DNA of 64,000 nt from Arthrobacter silvisoli (GTDB lineage Bacteria > Actinomycetota > Actinomycetes > Actinomycetales > Micrococcaceae): NCBI RefSeq assembly GCF_003369445.1, contig NZ_QRCU01000077.1, positions 124,001-188,000 of the forward strand. The letters run 5' to 3'. Under the pieces are notes generated by a model that did no database searches, had not been told where the DNA came from, and saw only the letters and a list, made by a program, of their open reading frames with translations. Shown here one piece after another: positions 49,773-58,838 of this stretch (its first letter is position 1; the number at the start of each line of letters is the position of its first letter). Position numbers and translations under genes: made by a program.

Positions 49773-51241
49773 CGCCGCATTCCTTGTCCGAGGGCCCCGA
49801 ACACCGCCGGCGAGATCGGGATGCCGAGTTCCGCAAAGCGGTCGGTGAAGCGGGGACGCACACCGGTCGGCATCGGCCTGCCGAGGAACCTGCCGTTGGC
49901 ATCGACACCTGCAGAGTAGTCGAACACGAAGGCGTCCTGGAGGGTAACGATGTCCCCTTCCATGCCTTGGACTTCCGTCAGGTGCGTGATGCGTCGGGTG
50001 CCGTCACGGAGGCGGGTGATGTGCACGATCAGGTTCACCGCGGAAGCGACCTGCTCCCGGATGGCCCGCAGTGGCAGGTCCATGCCGGCCATCAAGACCA
50101 AGGTCTCCAAACGTGCGATGGCATCGCGCGGCGAGTTGGCGTGGACAGTGGAAATCGATCCGTCATGGCCGGTGTTCATGGCCTGCAGCATGTCCAGGGA
50201 CTCCCCGCCACGGACTTCGCCGACCACAATGCGGTCGGGCCGCATTCGCAGGGAGTTCCGTACGAGATCGCGGATGGTAACTTCGCCGCGCCCCTCGATG
50301 TTCGCAGGCCGGCTCTCCAGCCGGACCACATGTTCCTGCTGGAGTTGGAGTTCCACCGCGTCCTCGATGGTGACGATCCTGTCCTCGGCCGGGATGAACG
50401 AAGAGAGCACGTTCAGCAAGGTGGTCTTGCCGGTACCCGTACCGCCGGAAACGATGATGTTCAACCGGGCCAGCACGCATGCCCGGAGGAGTTCTGCCAT
50501 TTCCGGGGTCAGGCTGCCGAACTCGATCAGCTTGTGGACCGTCAGAGCCTCCCTGCCGAACTTACGGATGGTGAGTGAAGGGCCGTTCACCGCCAACGGT
50601 GGAATGATGGCGTTCACACGGGAACCATCCGCGAGGCGGGCATCCACCAAGGGCGAGGACTCGTCGATGCGGCGACCGACCCTGGAGACGATCCGTTCGA
50701 TGACCTTGCGGAGGGCCTCGTCCGAGGTGAACCTTGCCTCCGTCTTGAAGATCCGGCCGTACCGTTCGACGTAGATGCTGTCGAAGCGGTTGACCATCAC
50801 TTCGGTGATTTCGGGATCGTCGAGGAAACGTTGGATCGGCCCATGGCCCAGGACGTCATCGATGATTTCGGAAATCAGGCGATGACGTTCGGCGGACGTG
50901 AGGGGTACCTGCTCGGCGTCGACGACGATTTTCAACTCATCGCGGACGTATTGGTGCAGTTCCCCCTCGTCCAGGCTGGAGTCTGTCAGCCGCGAGCCCA
51001 TGCGTTCGTACAGGGCGGCACTGGCGCGTTCCTTAAGGCTTCCCAATGCCCCGCTGGCGAGGACTGTTGATTGCATACCCTCGTCGCCCTGTGAGCTCGC
51101 CAGGCTTTCCGAGGCACGGACTTCCTGGATGCGGCTCAGCGTGGGTGCTTCGGCATCCGGTTCCGGAGATGTCGGAACCGGAGCTGCGCCGCCTGAGGGT
51201 TCTTCTCCATAAAGGCTTTCGAGCCTGCGTGAGAGGTTCAC
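49769..51241 (-). CDS. tadA: Tad pilus assembly/secretion ATPase (CpaF/TadA)
   Basis: 490 aa VirB11/PilT-type hexameric ATPase. Walker A GGTGTGKTT near residue 265, then Asp box, Walker B RPDRIVVGEVRG and His box HDGSISTVHANSP. A disordered Pro/Glu-rich N-terminus of about 60 residues precedes the domain. GTG 51241 is chosen because it overlaps the cpaE stop by 4 nt and gives VNLSRRLESLYG; a longer frame reads into cpaE. Powers pilin extrusion. Confidence 0.93.
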   Translation of the reverse strand: MNLSRRLESLYGEEPSGGAAPVPTSPEPDAEAPTLSRIQEVRASESLASSQGDEGMQSTVLASGALGSLKERASAALYERMGSRLTDSSLDEGELHQYVRDELKIVVDAEQVPLTSAERHRLISEIIDDVLGHGPIQRFLDDPEITEVMVNRFDSIYVERYGRIFKTEARFTSDEALRKVIERIVSRVGRRIDESSPLVDARLADGSRVNAIIPPLAVNGPSLTIRKFGREALTVHKLIEFGSLTPEMAELLRACVLARLNIIVSGGTGTGKTTLLNVLSSFIPAEDRIVTIEDAVELQLQQEHVVRLESRPANIEGRGEVTIRDLVRNSLRMRPDRIVVGEVRGGESLDMLQAMNTGHDGSISTVHANSPRDAIARLETLVLMAGMDLPLRAIREQVASAVNLIVHITRLRDGTRRITHLTEVQGMEGDIVTLQDAFVFDYSAGVDANGRFLGRPMPTGVRPRFTDRFAELGIPISPAVFGALGQGMRR

Positions 51242-52443
51242 CGGACTACCGCCCTTCTGTGAAGTTGCTTGTGGGTTCGTTCGTCCCAATTGGGCTTGAA
51301 GCGCTCCACGAGGGAACGCAATCCTTTGGTTGCGGGATCCCGCCTGTTGTCCTGCAGCAGGGGAACGCCCTTGTTCGTGGAGAATGGCAAGGTCTTCGAG
51401 CGCGGAATGGCGACATCCACCGGAACTCCGATGGTCGCCTCCACGTCCGTCAGGCCCAGGCCGCTCCGCGGATCTGCCATGTTCAGGACCACGTGCCGGT
51501 GTTGCGGCAGGAGGCGCAGCTCGTCCAGGATGTGCAATCCGGTCCGCAAACCGCGGATGCTCGGAATGTCCATGCCGCAGACCCATACTGCGTCCGTTGC
51601 ATTCTCCAAGGCTGCCAGGACGTGTTCGCCAAGCCCCGGAGCCGTGTCGATCACGACGTACTGGAACTCGTGCCGCAGCTGCCCCAAGAGGTGGCTGACA
51701 TGCTCGGCCTTGATGCGGTCCATCTCCACCGGGTTGCGGGGAGCACAGAGCGCATAGATGCTCGCCGGATGGACGCTCAGGTAGGTCTTGAGCACCATCG
51801 AGTCTTGGCTCGCCGGCCCGAGGACGGCGTCCGTGATGGTGTGGTCCGGCTCCAGGAGCAGGCCGCTTGCGACGTCGCCGAACTGCAGGTCCAAGTCGAC
51901 AATGACAACGCCCATGGGGGCGAGGGCACCGAGTCCTACTGCAAGGTTCGTGGCCACCGTGGTCTTGCCGACGCCGCCCTTGGGCGACATGACAGCGATG
52001 ATCCGCCCGCCGGATGCTTGGTCCGGGGACTCGACGGCACTCGGCGCAAGCCCGCGACGGCGTCCCGCCGCAGCGAGGCTGGCTCGTTCGACCATGACGC
52101 GGATTCCGTCGGCCTCGGCCGAAGGAGACAGGATGTCCCTCACACCGGCCCGCATGGCAGCCAGGACCAGTTCAGGGGTCTGCTCCGCCGCGAGCACCAC
52201 GCTGATCTCCGGGAACTGCAAGTCGAGGAGGGAAGCGTGCTTGAGGGAATCGGTGACGTCCAAGCCGGGGCCCAGGATCAGTACTTCGGGAGGTTCACCC
52301 AGGAGCTGGTTGAGGATGTCCTGCGGCCCCTCGGGAAGGTAGTCCGCTTGGAACCACTGCAGGCTGCCGCTCATACCCGCCGTGGCGGAGCGGACCCTGC
52401 GTTCGAAGTCGGTGTCCGGTGTGATCAGAATGAAGCGGCTCAT
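51238..52443 (-). CDS. CpaE/TadZ-like pilus localisation ATPase
   Basis: 401 aa. A receiver-like N-terminal domain (about 1-125) without a clear phosphorylation site is followed by a ParA/MinD ATPase with the deviant Walker A SPKGGVGKT at 153-161, then VIVDLDLQFGDVASGLLL. It places the pilus machine in the cell. Its ATG overlaps the cpaB stop by 4 nt. Confidence 0.9.
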   Translation of the reverse strand: MSRFILITPDTDFERRVRSATAGMSGSLQWFQADYLPEGPQDILNQLLGEPPEVLILGPGLDVTDSLKHASLLDLQFPEISVVLAAEQTPELVLAAMRAGVRDILSPSAEADGIRVMVERASLAAAGRRRGLAPSAVESPDQASGGRIIAVMSPKGGVGKTTVATNLAVGLGALAPMGVVIVDLDLQFGDVASGLLLEPDHTITDAVLGPASQDSMVLKTYLSVHPASIYALCAPRNPVEMDRIKAEHVSHLLGQLRHEFQYVVIDTAPGLGEHVLAALENATDAVWVCGMDIPSIRGLRTGLHILDELRLLPQHRHVVLNMADPRSGLGLTDVEATIGVPVDVAIPRSKTLPFSTNKGVPLLQDNRRDPATKGLRSLVERFKPNWDERTHKQLHRRAVVR

Positions 52444-53207
52444 CGGAATACCTTGCCGAGAGTCATCACTCCGGAGTTGCCTTGGGTGGCGTCGCCCGGT
52501 TCTTTGGTGAGGTAAACGGCCCCGAACTCCACCGCGAAGACGATCTTCTCGACGTCGCTCGCAGGGCGGGCGAGGGTCACCAAATAGGTGCCCTGCGTTG
52601 AGGAGTTCTTGTTGGCGTTGAGGGCGCCCCCGCCGGTCGTCTGCTCCGTCTGGTTGGCCGGATCTGCGATGCTACCGGAGCCATCCTGGACGGCCGTGAC
52701 GAGTACCTTGTGGAGCGACAGTTGGGTCATGTACGGGAGCGACTCGTCTTTTGGCTTGAAAGACAGCAGCACGCCCACCGTGTCACCGGCCTGGAGATTA
52801 CCGCCGACAACGCGCTCGATGTCGAGTTTGACGGTGACTTCCTGGAGGCCGGTGGGGACTTCCACCCGGCCGCGGCCGACTTGTGATCCGGGGTCCACCA
52901 TGCGGGAGGCGAGCACTTGTTCGCCCGGCATGAATTCGATGGATGAGACTTTGTTTCCCAGATCGCTAAGGCTCTTGACACTGTCCGCCGCAATGGCTGA
53001 CCGCGGAATGGCCTTCTTGACGACACTGTCGCCGAACTTGTCGACGCCGGTGCCGGCGGGTATCTCCTTCTGCACAATGTAGACGTCTTCGGTCTCCGTG
53101 TTGGCCAGGGCGCGCTTGTCCGCACCTTGGACGTAGAACACGAGCATCACTGTCCCAATGATGGCTACGACAAGCGCAGCGATGCCTCCCAGTAGGCGTG
53201 TTTTCAC
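52440..53207 (-). CDS. CpaB/RcpC-like pilus assembly protein (SAF domain)
   Basis: 255 aa. One N-terminal membrane helix (LLGGIAALVVAIIGTVMLVFYV) is followed by an extracytoplasmic SAF domain (VYIVQKEIPAGTGVDKFGDSVVKKAIPRSAI, MPGEQVLASRMV). In Gram-negative Tad systems this protein sits with the secretin; here, with no outer membrane, it probably binds the cell wall or pilus. GAAAG upstream. Confidence 0.88.
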   Translation of the reverse strand: MKTRLLGGIAALVVAIIGTVMLVFYVQGADKRALANTETEDVYIVQKEIPAGTGVDKFGDSVVKKAIPRSAIAADSVKSLSDLGNKVSSIEFMPGEQVLASRMVDPGSQVGRGRVEVPTGLQEVTVKLDIERVVGGNLQAGDTVGVLLSFKPKDESLPYMTQLSLHKVLVTAVQDGSGSIADPANQTEQTTGGGALNANKNSSTQGTYLVTLARPASDVEKIVFAVEFGAVYLTKEPGDATQGNSGVMTLGKVFR

Positions 53208-53249
53208 TTTCTTTCTCCTGTCGATGCGCGGAGGGGTGGTACCGGTCCG

Positions 53250-54278
53250 CTATTTGATGAGTTTCACGATGACGGTGCCGAGGTTTTGCCCAGACCCGGC
53301 GCCACCGCCTGTGGCGGCATCGATGGTGGTGTACTTGACGAACTGGCCGATGATGCAGCGATCGTTGCCTCCGGAACAGGCCAGGTTGGAGTTGCCGGTG
53401 GCTGCTGTGGTGTTGCGGTACTCGTAGGGACTGCCGTTGCCGAACTTCCACCCGAGGATCTCGAAGGTGGCGTAGCCGATGATGTGGTAGAGGGCTCCAT
53501 TGCCGGTGCCCGTTGTGGTGTCGTAGACCGGAAAGGTCACATCGACCTTCTTGCCTGCAGAGAGGTCGTTGAGCCAGCCCTGCAGGATGGTGGCGCACTG
53601 TGTCGGCTTGTTGTTGCCGGGGTCCGAGCCGACCACGTCGCCCGTTGTAGTGACGGCGTAGCAGTCGGCATCGGGGTCATCCAGCCAGCCCCAGCCACCC
53701 GGAACAACGTGTCCGGAGGGATTGGTGCAGGTGACGCCAGGCTTCCAGGAGATCTTCTGCTTGGTGCCGGTAGCCACGCCTCCGCTCAGGTCCCAGCACT
53801 TGTTGGAGAACGCGAGCGGGAACGCTCCGCCTCCACCGGGGAAGGTCAGGCCTGCGACGGCCGTGGCACCCACGGTTGCGGGAGCGACATTCAGGGCGCT
53901 GGCAAACATTTTGTGCAGGAAGCCGGCCCCGCTCGTGCCGTCAAGAGTTGAAGTCTTGACCGTGACCTGGTTGGCCACACTAAGGTCCACTGATTTGACG
54001 GTGGAGGCGTTGTCCCGTGCATTCGAGTTGGCCAAGGAAGCGGCCGCGGCGTTGGCCTGCGCCTGCGTACACCCGCCAGCGGAGGCGCAAAGCTGCGCGA
54101 CGGCGATCGCCCCCGCGTCTGCGCCGTTCTGCAGTTCGGCCCGTTCGGCGTAAATTTCGCCGACATCCACGGCCATCGCACCCGCGCCGACAAGGACCAG
54201 CACCATGACGGCGACCATGACCCCGGCGGCACCGCGTTCATTGCTTGTCTTCCTGGTTCCATGCCTTAGCCACCGCAT
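53250..54278 (-). CDS. TadG-like pilus protein with N-terminal Tad domain
   Basis: 342 aa. A short basic leader and the Tad segment ERGAAGVMVAVMVLVLVGAGAMAVDVGEIYAERAELQNGADAGA form a single membrane anchor like a pseudopilin. The remainder is an exported Gly/Thr-rich domain with several Cys (KCWDLS, VTCTNP, DADCYAV, QCATI, LACSGGNDRC). Starts inside the tadE-like gene (13-nt overlap). Confidence 0.85.
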   Translation of the reverse strand: MRWLRHGTRKTSNERGAAGVMVAVMVLVLVGAGAMAVDVGEIYAERAELQNGADAGAIAVAQLCASAGGCTQAQANAAAASLANSNARDNASTVKSVDLSVANQVTVKTSTLDGTSGAGFLHKMFASALNVAPATVGATAVAGLTFPGGGGAFPLAFSNKCWDLSGGVATGTKQKISWKPGVTCTNPSGHVVPGGWGWLDDPDADCYAVTTTGDVVGSDPGNNKPTQCATILQGWLNDLSAGKKVDVTFPVYDTTTGTGNGALYHIIGYATFEILGWKFGNGSPYEYRNTTAATGNSNLACSGGNDRCIIGQFVKYTTIDAATGGGAGSGQNLGTVIVKLIK

Positions 54279-54649
54279 CGCATGGCCCCCTTTCCGGACA
54301 CGTTCAGCGATGGGACGAAGAAACCCGTCAGCGTCGGCGTGCTGTACGTGACCGTCGCTGTGACTGTGGCTCCTGCACTGCAGGCACCCGAGAGGCTGAC
54401 GTTCCCGGGGGCCAGGTTGATGCTCGGAGCTCCCGCGACGCCGGCCGCTTGTGCTTTGCCGGAGTCGTTGGTCACGGCCATGGTCCGCGCAGCTTCGCGT
54501 GCAGCCTGGGTCACGGAAATTTGGAGATTGAAGAAATAGGCGAATTCCACGATGGCGACAATAAGGAGCAGAAGAATTGGGGCGACAAGCGCTAATTCAA
54601 CTGCAACGGCCCCACGTTCTCCATTTTGCCTGGTTTTGCTGCGAGTCAT
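54266..54649 (-). CDS. tadE: TadE-like pseudopilin
   Basis: 127 aa. MTRSKTRQNGERGAVAVELALVAPILLLLIVAIVEFAYFFN is the TadE signature with a prepilin-type cleavage region and Glu in VAVEL. The mature part holds two Cys. ATG 54649 has GGGGGAT 8 nt upstream; an earlier in-frame TTG at 54679 is less likely. Overlaps the next gene by 13 nt. Confidence 0.88.
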   Translation of the reverse strand: MTRSKTRQNGERGAVAVELALVAPILLLLIVAIVEFAYFFNLQISVTQAAREAARTMAVTNDSGKAQAAGVAGAPSINLAPGNVSLSGACSAGATVTATVTYSTPTLTGFFVPSLNVSGKGAMRCGG

Positions 54650-54710
54650 TTTATCCCCCAGTGGATTAGGCAGCTTCAAGGGTAAATGCGCACTTGTTTG
54701 AGAAATGGCT

Positions 54711-54740
54711 GTGCCGCGTCCGCGTAGGCGGACGCGGCAC
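54711..54740 (-). terminator. hairpin after the proximal flp gene
   Basis: GTGCCGCGTCCGC (54711-54723) and its perfect complement (54728-54740) form a 13-bp stem with a 4-nt loop, 30 nt downstream of the proximal pilin gene on the reverse strand. Probable partial terminator, so pilin message exceeds that of the machinery genes. Confidence 0.7.
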
Positions 54741-54770
54741 TTGCCTTGGCGCTTTGGATTGCTTGGGTGC

Positions 54771-54971
54771 TTACCAGCCCTGAACGACGCCGGCCAGGTT
54801 CTGGAAGAACTGGTCGAGAGCCGTACCGAACATGCCGACGCCGAACACGATGACCAGTGCGATCAGGCCGACCAGCAGGCCGTATTCAGTCGCTGTCGCG
54901 CCCTTTTCGGAGGTGAGGCGGTCCTTGAGGCCGGCGATGTAGGAGACAACGGAGAGCATGAGAGATGACAT
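54771..54971 (-). CDS. Flp-family pilin (proximal copy)
   Basis: 66 aa. The leader MSSLMLSVVSYIAGLKDRLTSEK is followed by GATATEYGLL and a hydrophobic helix (VGLIALVIVFGVGMFGTAL). Very close to the distal Flp pilin in its hydrophobic core but with a different leader and tail. GGGAAGG upstream. A hairpin after it suggests it is the abundant major pilin. Confidence 0.93.
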   Translation of the reverse strand: MSSLMLSVVSYIAGLKDRLTSEKGATATEYGLLVGLIALVIVFGVGMFGTALDQFFQNLAGVVQGW

Positions 54972-55217
54972 TGGAAAATCCTTCCCAGATAAGTGATTTG
55001 GTTTGAAACGAATTCCAAGCCGCCCCCATATCCAGCGGTTCGGATTTCGATAGCAAAAGAATTCACCCGGGGGTGGGAAGGTGGCAAGACGTGGCTGTAC
55101 TCGACTTTTTCCGGGTCACATTGACGGTTTTTGCGTGAGTACTCAGTTTCTATTCCGGGTACTACTTGGAAGCGGCGCGGGGCCGTTCGTCAAGTACGCG
55201 GGCCTGCCGGCGGGGAA

Positions 55218-55862
55218 CTAGGGCAGGAGCAGCAGCACGCCGATGGCCGCAGCGAACATCGGGGGGCCGTGAGGCGTCTCTTTCGGCGTATTTCCGCGCC
55301 CCAGCCGCAACATCAGCACCGTGAACACGCCGCCTACCACGAAGCCCAGCAGTCCCCCATAGAACACCTGTTGCCAACCTAAGTAGCCCAAGTACACGCC
55401 AAGGGGTGCGGCGAGCTTCACATCGCCCATTCCGAGGCTCCGCGGAGAAATTAATCCCAGAATCAGGTACCCGGCGAAGAGGACGGCGCCGCCGGCAGCT
55501 GCCCGAAGCAGTCCTGCCCAGTCCGAAGCGAGTGCCGCGGAGGCCGCGAAGAGGGCCAATCCTGCCACGAGGAGGCCCAGAACCAGGGGATTTGGAAGCA
55601 AATGCAGGGCGATATCAATGCGTGAGAGCTGGACGGCAAGCAGCGCCAGGACAAGAAAAGCCGGCAATTCGGGGGAAACTCCGAAACGCCACGCAAACAG
55701 CACAAACAAAAGTCCGGTGATTGCCGCCGTCGTAAGCCTGGCCCAAAGGGGCGGCACGCCACCAAGCCGCGGCAGCCAGAGCTTGATCGCAAGGTCCGCC
55801 AGGAGGCTCACGCCGGCGCCGGCGACTCCCGCGAGGACAAGCACGGCAGGGGCGGCGGTCAT
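55218..55862 (-). CDS. A24-family prepilin peptidase (TadV/CpaA-like)
   Basis: 214-aa polytopic membrane aspartic protease that removes the leaders of Flp/TadE-type prepilins. Catalytic Asp83 (SRIDIALHLLPN) and Asp147 in GMGD (144-147) are present; the N-methyltransferase domain of long homologues is absent, as usual for Tad systems. ATG 55862 is set by a near-perfect GAGGAGGT 5 nt upstream. Most upstream gene of the pilus island. Confidence 0.92.
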   Translation of the reverse strand: MTAAPAVLVLAGVAGAGVSLLADLAIKLWLPRLGGVPPLWARLTTAAITGLLFVLFAWRFGVSPELPAFLVLALLAVQLSRIDIALHLLPNPLVLGLLVAGLALFAASAALASDWAGLLRAAAGGAVLFAGYLILGLISPRSLGMGDVKLAAPLGVYLGYLGWQQVFYGGLLGFVVGGVFTVLMLRLGRGNTPKETPHGPPMFAAAIGVLLLLP

Positions 55863-56171
55863 CGGCACCTCCTCGGACGGCGGCTGGGCAGTTTCCCTCA
55901 TTCTGCCGCCCGAAGTCCCTCGAAGCCGTCATTTTGACCCTGCAAGTCCCTTGGGGCTATTCTTGATAGTCGTTGTGCGTGTCCTTTCTCGATGACACAT
56001 GCCCGCTTGGGGATCCAGTTGCAGGATCACATACCCGGGAGGCATTTCGAGGCTTTGGGATGACTGGTTACATAGAGCCCTCACCTCTGTTCCGGTAGCG
56101 CATACCTAGTAGGTCCGCGCATGCGCGTGTGGCCTAAAACATGAACGCCAGAACAAGAACGAGGCAAAACC
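55863..56171 (+). other. prepilin-peptidase / rplM divergent region (309 bp)
   Basis: Holds the control regions of the pilus island (reverse) and rplM-rpsI (forward). Apart from a promoter candidate and a CGCGCATGCGCG palindrome near 56115, no open frame or recognisable RNA element was seen. Confidence 0.5.
55934..55963 (+). promoter_or_regulatory. putative rplM promoter
   Basis: TTGACC (55934-55939), an 18-nt spacer and TATTCT (55958-55963) form the best vegetative-type match in the gap. It would give an rplM leader of about 200 nt. Confidence 0.45.
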
Positions 56172-56615
56172 GTGCGTACGTACACCCCGAAGCCCGGCGA
56201 TATCAACCGCCAGTGGCACGTCATTGACGCCACCGATGTTGTCCTTGGTCGTCTTGCCAGCCAGACCGCAACACTGCTGCGCGGAAAGCACAAGCCGACC
56301 TTTGCGTCCCACATGGACATGGGCGACTTCGTCATCATCATCAACGCCGAGAAGGTCGCACTGACCGGCGCCAAGCTGGAGCAGAAGCGCGCTTACCGCC
56401 ACTCCGGCTACCCGGGCGGCCTGACCTCCGTCAACTACGCGGAACTGCTCGAGTCCAACCCGGTCCGCGCCGTGGAAAAGGCTGTCAAGGGCATGCTCCC
56501 CAAGAACTCGCTCGCCGCTCAGCAGCTGAGCAAGCTCAAGGTCTACCGTGGCGCTGAGCACCCGCACGCTGCCCAGCAGCCGAAGACTTTCGAAATCACC
56601 CAGGTCGCCCAGTAG
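56172..56615 (+). CDS. rplM: 50S ribosomal protein L13
   Basis: Early-assembly large-subunit protein, 147 aa. GTG start with GAGG upstream; RTYTPKPGDINRQWHVIDATDVVLGRLA and GMLPKNSLAAQQLSKLKVYRGAEHPH are diagnostic. rpsI follows after 37 nt. Confidence 0.98.
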   Translation: MRTYTPKPGDINRQWHVIDATDVVLGRLASQTATLLRGKHKPTFASHMDMGDFVIIINAEKVALTGAKLEQKRAYRHSGYPGGLTSVNYAELLESNPVRAVEKAVKGMLPKNSLAAQQLSKLKVYRGAEHPHAAQQPKTFEITQVAQ

Positions 56616-56652
56616 TCCTGGCCACCAACCAACTTTTTATACAAGGAGAATC

Positions 56653-57156
56653 GTGGCTCAGAACGAAGAACTGACCAACGAAGCCGTTGAGGCTGAGGAA
56701 CTGACCAGCTACACCTCTGAAAGCGCACCGGCTGACGCTGCGCCGAAGAAGGAGCGCCCCGCGCTGACCGTTTCCGGTGCAGCAGTTGGCCGCCGCAAGG
56801 AAGCCGTTGCACGCGTTCGCGTTGTGCCGGGCTCCGGCAAGTGGACCATCAACGGCCGCGAGCTGGCCAACTACTTCCCGAACAAGCTGCACCAGCAGGA
56901 AGTCAACGAGCCCTTCAAGATCCTCGAACTTGAAGGCGCCTACGACGTCATCGCCCGCATCCACGGCGGTGGCCCCTCCGGCCAGGCCGGTGCCCTGCGC
57001 CTCGGTGTTGCCCGTTCGCTGAACGAAATCGACGTCGAGAACAACCGCCCGACCCTGAAGAAGGCCGGCTTCCTGACTCGTGACGCCCGCGTCATCGAGC
57101 GTAAGAAGGCCGGTCTCAAAAAGGCACGCCGCGCCCCGCAGTACTCCAAGCGCTAA
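56653..57156 (+). CDS. rpsI: 30S ribosomal protein S9
   Basis: 167 aa. An acidic N-terminal extension of about 40 residues precedes the core (TVSGAAVGRRKEAVARVRVVPGSG); the C-terminal tail ARRAPQYSKR that reaches the P-site tRNA is intact. GTG 56653 has AAGGAG 4 nt upstream; an earlier in-frame start inside rplM is not used. Confidence 0.98.
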   Translation: MAQNEELTNEAVEAEELTSYTSESAPADAAPKKERPALTVSGAAVGRRKEAVARVRVVPGSGKWTINGRELANYFPNKLHQQEVNEPFKILELEGAYDVIARIHGGGPSGQAGALRLGVARSLNEIDVENNRPTLKKAGFLTRDARVIERKKAGLKKARRAPQYSKR

Positions 57157-57166
57157 ATTGCGCCTT

Positions 57167-57203
57167 CCAAAAGAGCGGCTCGCGAAGCGAGTCGCTCTTT
57201 TGG
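57167..57203 (+). terminator. rplM-rpsI terminator
   Basis: A 17-bp stem (57167-57183 with 57187-57203, one G-T pair) closed by a GAA triloop, with the TTTT inside the right arm, 10 nt after the rpsI stop. Confidence 0.9.
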
Positions 57204-57272
57204 TTCCTCCGCGCAATTCAGCGCTCGGCTCCACAAGCGCTCGTCCGCTTGTCCGGCCTTGGCCGGAAGCCT

Positions 57273-57309
57273 GGAAGCCCGTTCCGCCGTTTTGGCGGGG
57301 CGGGCTTCC
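57273..57309 (+). terminator. second hairpin before glmM
   Basis: GGAAGCCCGTTCCGCC (57273-57288) pairs with 57294-57309 through 16 bp (two G-T pairs) with a GTTTT loop. It backs up the rpsI terminator or is a separate extragenic palindrome. A small TCCGGCC/GGCCGGA dyad lies just upstream. Confidence 0.65.
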
Positions 57310-57379
57310 GTCGTTAACGCCCATGACGGCGGCAGCGGACCATGAGCGGGTCGGGGAGGGGAGGGAGCCGCCCTTCGAT

Positions 57380-57385
57380 TAGACT
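57380..57385 (+). promoter_or_regulatory. putative leaderless glmM promoter (-10)
   Basis: TAGACT ends 8 nt before the glmM ATG, with only GGGCAGCG between them and no normally spaced Shine-Dalgarno sequence. Confidence 0.5.
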
Positions 57386-57393
57386 GGGCAGCG

Positions 57394-58758
57394 ATGTCTA
57401 GATTATTTGGAACAGATGGCGTGCGCGGTCTCGCGAACGGAACCCTCACCGCAGAGCTGGCTTTGCAGCTGGCCCAGGCCGCCGCCGTCGTACTTGGCCA
57501 TGACCGCACCCCCGACGGAAAGCGGCCGCGCGCCGTCGTCGCCCGTGACCCGCGGGCGAGCGGCGAGTTCATCGCAGCGTCCGTCGAAGCTGGCCTCGCC
57601 AGCTCCGGAATCGACGTGTTCGACGCCGGCGTGCTGCCCACCCCGGCAGCCGCCTACCTGGTGGCGGACCTCGACGCCGATTTCGGCGTCATGATTTCGG
57701 CCTCCCACAACCCGGCTCCGGACAACGGGATCAAGTTCTTTGCCCGCGGCGGGCAGAAGCTGCCCGACGACGTCGAGAACGCGATCGAGGCACAGCTCGG
57801 CAAGGAGCCCTCCCGCCCGCTGGGCGGCGACGTCGGACGCATCCAGCGCTTCTCCGACGCCGAGGACCGCTACATCGTCCACCTGCTCACCACCCTGCCG
57901 CACCGGCTCGACGGGCTCCGTGTGGTCCTCGACTGCGCCCACGGCGCCGCGAGCGGCTGCTCGCCGCAGGTGTTCAAGGACGCCGGCGCCGACGTGATTG
58001 TCATCGGCGCCGAACCGGACGGCCTGAACATCAACGACGGTGTCGGCTCCACACACCTCGGTCCGCTGAAGGAAGCCGTCCTGAAGTACGGCGCCGACCT
58101 CGGTATCGCCCACGACGGCGACGCCGACCGCTGCCTCGCCGTGGACCACGAGGGCAACGAGGTGGACGGCGACCAGATCATGGCCATCCTCGCGCTGGCC
58201 CTGAAGGAATCCGGAAGGCTCAAGGACGACGTCCTCGTGGCGACCGTCATGAGCAACCTTGGCCTCAAGATCGCCCTCCGCAAGGCGGGCATCTCCATCC
58301 GCGAAACCGCTGTCGGTGACCGCTACGTGCTCGAGGAAATGCGCGCGGGCGGCTACAGCCTGGGCGGCGAGCAGTCCGGCCACGTGATCTTCTCGGATTA
58401 CGCCACCACCGGCGATGGCGTTCTCACCGGACTCCAACTGGCAGCCCAGGTGGCGCGCACCGGACGTTCCCTGAAGGAACTCGCCACGAGCATGACCAAG
58501 CTCCCGCAGCTGATGATCAACGTGAAGGGCGTGGACAAGTCCCGCGCCGCCACGGATGAGGGCGTGGCTGCCGCGGTTGCCGCGGCGGAACTGGAACTCG
58601 GCGAATCCGGCCGCGTCCTGTTGCGCCCCTCCGGCACCGAAGCGCTGGTCCGTGTCATGGTCGAGGCCGCCGACATGGAAACGGCCAAGCGGATCTGCAC
58701 CGAGCTTGCCGGCGTCGTGGAAGACCGCCTCGGAATTCCCCGCGAGCTTCCGGTCTGA
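57394..58758 (+). CDS. glmM: phosphoglucosamine mutase
   Basis: Converts glucosamine-6-phosphate to glucosamine-1-phosphate for UDP-GlcNAc and peptidoglycan synthesis; 454 aa. The phosphoserine is Ser104 in ISASHNP; the metal loop HDGDADR, the sugar-binding GGEQSGHVIFSDYATTGDG and the phosphate-binding RPSGTEALVRVMVEA are intact. Family start MSRLFGTDGVRGLAN. Stand-alone gene, commonly next to rpsI in actinobacteria. Confidence 0.98.
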   Translation: MSRLFGTDGVRGLANGTLTAELALQLAQAAAVVLGHDRTPDGKRPRAVVARDPRASGEFIAASVEAGLASSGIDVFDAGVLPTPAAAYLVADLDADFGVMISASHNPAPDNGIKFFARGGQKLPDDVENAIEAQLGKEPSRPLGGDVGRIQRFSDAEDRYIVHLLTTLPHRLDGLRVVLDCAHGAASGCSPQVFKDAGADVIVIGAEPDGLNINDGVGSTHLGPLKEAVLKYGADLGIAHDGDADRCLAVDHEGNEVDGDQIMAILALALKESGRLKDDVLVATVMSNLGLKIALRKAGISIRETAVGDRYVLEEMRAGGYSLGGEQSGHVIFSDYATTGDGVLTGLQLAAQVARTGRSLKELATSMTKLPQLMINVKGVDKSRAATDEGVAAAVAAAELELGESGRVLLRPSGTEALVRVMVEAADMETAKRICTELAGVVEDRLGIPRELPV

Positions 58759-58770
58759 GCTTAAACAAGT

Positions 58771-58815
58771 ACGGCTGTGGCCCGTCTCCCCAGGAGGCGG
58801 GCCACAGCCGTTTTT
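58771..58815. terminator. bidirectional glmM / mscL terminator
   Basis: ACGGCTGTGGCCCG (58771-58784) and its perfect complement (58798-58811) extend inward to a stem of about 19 bp and are followed by TTTTT. Placed between two convergent genes. Confidence 0.9.
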
Positions 58816-58838
58816 CGCTGCTTGCCGGGTTGGAGGGG

